Positions 16,249 to 18,384 of a stretch of 18,384 nucleotides of DNA are shown one piece after another (the stretch's first letter is position 1; every line of letters begins with the position of its first letter). Below the pieces are notes generated by a model. It was not told where the DNA came from. It searched no databases and was given only the letters and a program-made list of their open reading frames with translations. A program made the position numbers and the translations under genes. Source of the DNA: Gonium pectorale. Its lineage: Eukaryota; Chlorophyta; Chlorophyceae; Chlamydomonadales; Volvocaceae. The stretch is taken from assembly GCA_001584585.1 (NCBI GenBank), contig LSYV01000104.1:189665-208048 (forward strand). The letters are read 5' to 3'.

Positions 16249-16341
16249 GAGTCGCTGCTGGCCGCGTGTAAAGACGGTGACCTGACCCAAGTCCAAAGGT
16301 TGTTGGCAAACCCTTCGCTCAACCCCAACGTCTTCGCGGAG
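16249..16341 (+). CDS. Gene B exon: divergent first ankyrin repeat
   Basis: A 31-codon phase-0 exon between ATCCTAG and GAG|GTGCGC. The peptide ESLLAACKDGDLTQVQRLL, then ANPSLNPNVFAE, is an N-terminal-type ankyrin repeat (no TPLH; LLAACKxGDL..VQ.LL). It corresponds to gene A exon 4 in position and character. Confidence 0.85.
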
Positions 16342-18109
16342 GTGCGCAATGACAGGTTACATGGCCGGTCAAGGTTAGGACACGGGTCCAGCTTAGTGCA
16401 CACTTGCTTGATTCCACTGACAGCATGTTCCTTCATGCATCACCCGCAGTGATGCTGCCCTTTCGATCCCTCCGAACCGCACGGTGGTCATGTCCCTGGC
16501 CTCCCTTTACAGAGCTTACGTACCCCTCTCCACCTAGCGGCGGAGAATGGGCACACGGACATCGTCCGGGAACTGATCACAAACGGGGCGGATGTTGAAG
16601 CCATAGCAGAAACCGAAGAGGTGTGCATGTGGGACTGAGGGCTTGTACTATCAACTCCATCCATGCGCTTTCGGTAATTATGATCTGAACTGTATCAAGC
16701 TGTCCATGACCTCTATCTGGTTAGCATACATTGTAGTTATGGAGGAGGTTATAACCGGCGGAGGAAGTCCTTAGCATGCACGTAGTACTGTTGCATATGC
16801 GAAGGGTCATCATGTACATGACCATTCAACACCGCGTTTGCTTACAATCTGCATCTATCTTGTGCGCTGCTTGCAGGGAGACGTGGTGCCGCTGCACGAC
16901 GCCAGCGCCGGTGGCCACGCCGCAATTGTGGGACTGCTACTGCGGGCGGGAGCCAACGTGCACGCCAAGGGATGCGTAAGTCCCCACAAGTGTAGTAGCA
17001 ACACGCACGGCTGGAGTACCTGTACGTGTTAACGTTGTTTGTTTTTTTAGTCGTCTGCATGATTTCTGTACAGTCGACCCCCAGTAATAACATGCTCCGT
17101 GTTTTTTTACCTTGTGGAGGAGCGCCGGAACCACAACAGATATAGTTCGTGAGCCCGTGTCACGCCTGCCGCTTAAATTGGATGTTTCAGCACAGCACGC
17201 AATCATCAAAGGATCCGATATGGGCGAAACATGGCATGTGCGCGCGGAGGAGAGGCCGTGCAGCGCGTGCTGATCGATCCCTCCTTGGGCGACCGTCAAT
17301 CAATCAACCTGCAATGCAAAAGACAGCGAGCATTAATAAGCATCAACCGTCTATCTGGTCATGGCCATGCAAATCACAGGGCGGCTGTACACCTATCCAC
17401 TTGGCGGCGGAATATGGCAGCGCCCCTGTGGTGGAGTTACTGCTGCAGGCGGGATGCGACCCCAACCTTCCTGACCACGTGAGTTGCAGCAGCTAGATAC
17501 CCTCCCTCCGGAGAAACGCTGGCTATGGTCACCGCTCGCTATGAGGGGGGAACTCCCTTCCATTTGCAACCAAAGGATCCCCTTCCCCACGTGTGTGTAT
17601 GTCTGTGTGAATGCGTGTGTGTGTACATAGCCAAAGCAAGCCGTGCGTATCTTGTGTGTTGTGTCGCAGCAGTTCACCGATCCTTGCGCTGCGCACTATC
17701 AAATGCCGCTCCGAGTGGCCTGCATAGCGTGGAAACGCAACGGCCTGGAATTACTGGACCACTTTCAAACCGACCGCACCCGGTTTGTTGCCTAATGAAA
17801 TTACATTCGTGCGTCTTTGCACATCCTTTTCGACCTTCTTGACCTCCTGAGGGGAGTGTGCCCCTACGACATGTTGCATGAGTCTCAGTCGGTGGACTCT
17901 GGACGAAGTACCCGGAGCTTTACTGTTTTTTCTGTTACTTTCTGGAAGCCCTCTCCTTTCTACTTGAGACTGTGAGGTGCGCCTTACCTCCCATCCCGCT
18001 GCTGCAGAGTGGCGAGACCCCCCTCCACAAGGCGTCCAACAACGGACACCTCGAGGTCGTACAAAAGCTCCTATCTAAGGGTGCAAGCGTCAACGCCGGT
18101 GATGGCAAG
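16249..18109 (+). CDS. Gene B: second ankyrin-repeat gene, partial, runs off the right edge
   Basis: Visible joined exons: 16249-16341, 16513-16620, 16877-16975, 17380-17478, 18008-18109. All are phase 0 with GT...AG borders, and each holds one ankyrin repeat, exactly as in gene A. The first repeat is divergent and capping-like; the rest carry TPLH-type motifs. The last visible donor (AAG|GTACGG) shows that the gene continues beyond the window. No start codon can be assigned. An ATG at 16231 hits a stop after five codons unless sequence upstream of the 16249 acceptor is spliced in. Gene B may be a tandem paralogue of gene A's N-terminal half, or the continuation of gene A. By analogy, a membrane and LRR part may follow outside the window, but that cannot be seen here. 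Confidence 0.75.
16513..16620 (+). CDS. Gene B exon: ankyrin repeat 2
   Basis: A 36-codon phase-0 exon between CTTTACAG and GAG|GTGTGC. The peptide is RTPLHLAAENGHTDIVRELI, then TNGADVEAIAE. It begins three residues before TPLH, as in the gene A exons, but is three codons longer at its 3' end. Confidence 0.92.
16877..16975 (+). CDS. Gene B exon: ankyrin repeat 3
   Basis: A 99-bp phase-0 exon between GCTTGCAG and TGC|GTAAGT. The peptide is VPLHDASAGGHAAIVGLLL, then RAGANVHAKGC. Val replaces the usual Thr of TPLH and Asp the usual Leu/Ala, but spacing and the GAN hairpin are kept. Confidence 0.9.
16976..17379 (+). other. Intron in gene B
   Basis: A 404-bp intron from GTAAGT to AATCACAG. It contains two short T runs (near 17040 and 17102) and one TGCATG (17055). 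Small open frames overlap its 3' part but match no family. I see no gene in it. Confidence 0.55.
17380..17478 (+). CDS. Gene B exon: ankyrin repeat 4
   Basis: A 99-bp phase-0 exon between AATCACAG and CAC|GTGAGT. The peptide is CTPIHLAAEYGSAPVVELLL, then QAGCDPNLPDH. It is a good ankyrin repeat, with Ser-Ala in place of the usual His after the central Gly. Confidence 0.91.
17479..18007 (+). other. Long interval between ankyrin exons of gene B
   Basis: 529 bp from GTGAGT to GCTGCTGCAG. It holds a GT-rich microsatellite-like stretch (about 17590-17625) and a possible degenerate ankyrin exon (17673-17795, listed separately). If that exon is not used, this is one intron. Confidence 0.55.
17673..17795 (+). 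pseudogene. Possible decayed or cryptic ankyrin exon
   Basis: After an acceptor-like GTCGCAGCAG, the phase-0 frame reads 40 codons before TAA. It includes QMPLRVACIAWKRNGLELLD, then HF. The spacing resembles an ankyrin repeat (xPLxxAC...NGxxLL) with a two-residue insertion and no His at TPLH. No good phase-0 donor precedes the stop; the only candidate is TTT|GTTGCC. It may be a decayed repeat exon or a chance similarity. It is left out of the gene B join. Confidence 0.35.
18008..18109 (+). CDS. Gene B exon: ankyrin repeat 5 (last visible)
   Basis: A 34-codon phase-0 exon between GCTGCAG and AAG|GTACGG. The peptide is ETPLHKASNNGHLEVVQKLL, then SKGASVNAGDGK. It is a complete ankyrin repeat one codon longer than the 33-codon standard. 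The exon closes with the kind of donor used in gene A, so more exons should follow. Confidence 0.92.
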
Positions 18110-18384
18110 GTACGGAAGGCGCCCTTTAACCCATCCACCCACCCATCGTGGATATTGTCACCGAATGTTCAGCATTCCCTTCCCGTTGTCGCATACTGCA
18201 TGTTTTGCCGGCGAACTGAGGTGCACAATGTCGGTCAATCGCAGCTGCTTGCTCAGTCGCATGTGGCGTCTTAAATTATCTATGTTAGGAACATAGCGCT
18301 GATCTAGGTAGATAGCGAGCGAATCCTAGCGGAACGGACTGGCTTGAAGATAGAGATGGACAGGTGTAAAAAAATGTAGGTTGG
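18110..18384 (+). other. Start of the next gene B intron, cut by the window edge
   Basis: Runs from GTACGG to the right edge. It contains one TGCATG word (18196). I see no exon in it, so the array or its downstream domain lies outside the window. Confidence 0.5.

Noticed and set aside
1..18384. CRISPR array, tRNA or rRNA genes, bacterial promoters or ribosome binding sites
   Set aside because: No spacer-repeat pattern, cloverleaf or rRNA core sequence was seen, and the intron-rich structure is eukaryotic, so bacterial signals are not expected.

Overview
The window looks like nuclear DNA of a green alga, probably a volvocine (Chlamydomonadales) species. The coding sequence is GC-rich and broken into many short exons by 150-1300 bp GT...AG introns that are looser in composition. 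Exon ends are rich in alanine, glycine and leucine codons, and a TGTAA poly(A) signal, typical of chlorophytes, follows the one clear stop codon. I see no bacterial operon structure, rRNA, tRNA, CRISPR array or complete transposon. The assignment to a lineage is inference. The exon/intron structure was read directly from splice sites, reading frame and protein repeats.

Layout. Positions 1-890 are non-coding flank that opens with a G-rich tandem repeat. Positions 891-16022 (+) hold one very large gene, here gene A. My model has 21 exons and encodes about 2,445 residues. In order they give: an Ala-rich and acidic N-terminus (exons 1-3); five ankyrin repeats (exons 4-8), the first four encoded by exactly 99-bp phase-0 exons; a multi-spanning membrane domain that resembles the XK-related (XKR, Kell-blood-group/scramblase) family (exons 8-11); and a very long ribonuclease-inhibitor-like leucine-rich-repeat region (exons 12-21). 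The LRR region is interrupted by low-complexity linkers, including an acidic tandem repeat of about ten residues per unit in exon 18. Introns 1-18 are all phase 0 and the last two are phase 1.

From 16249 to the right edge (+) a second set of ankyrin exons begins (gene B). It has four clear repeats plus a first divergent one, all phase 0, and runs out of the window. It may be a separate tandem paralogue of gene A's N-terminal half. It may also be a continuation of gene A, because a phase-0 donor lies eight bases before gene A's stop. The TGTAA at 16149 favours two genes.

How it could work (inference): ankyrin repeats and LRRs are both protein-binding scaffolds, and XKR proteins act in the plasma membrane, some as phospholipid scramblases. 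A single chain with ankyrin, XKR-like membrane and LRR modules is an unusual architecture and the most interesting item here. It could couple recognition of a ligand or partner to a membrane response, but nothing in the sequence proves a function.
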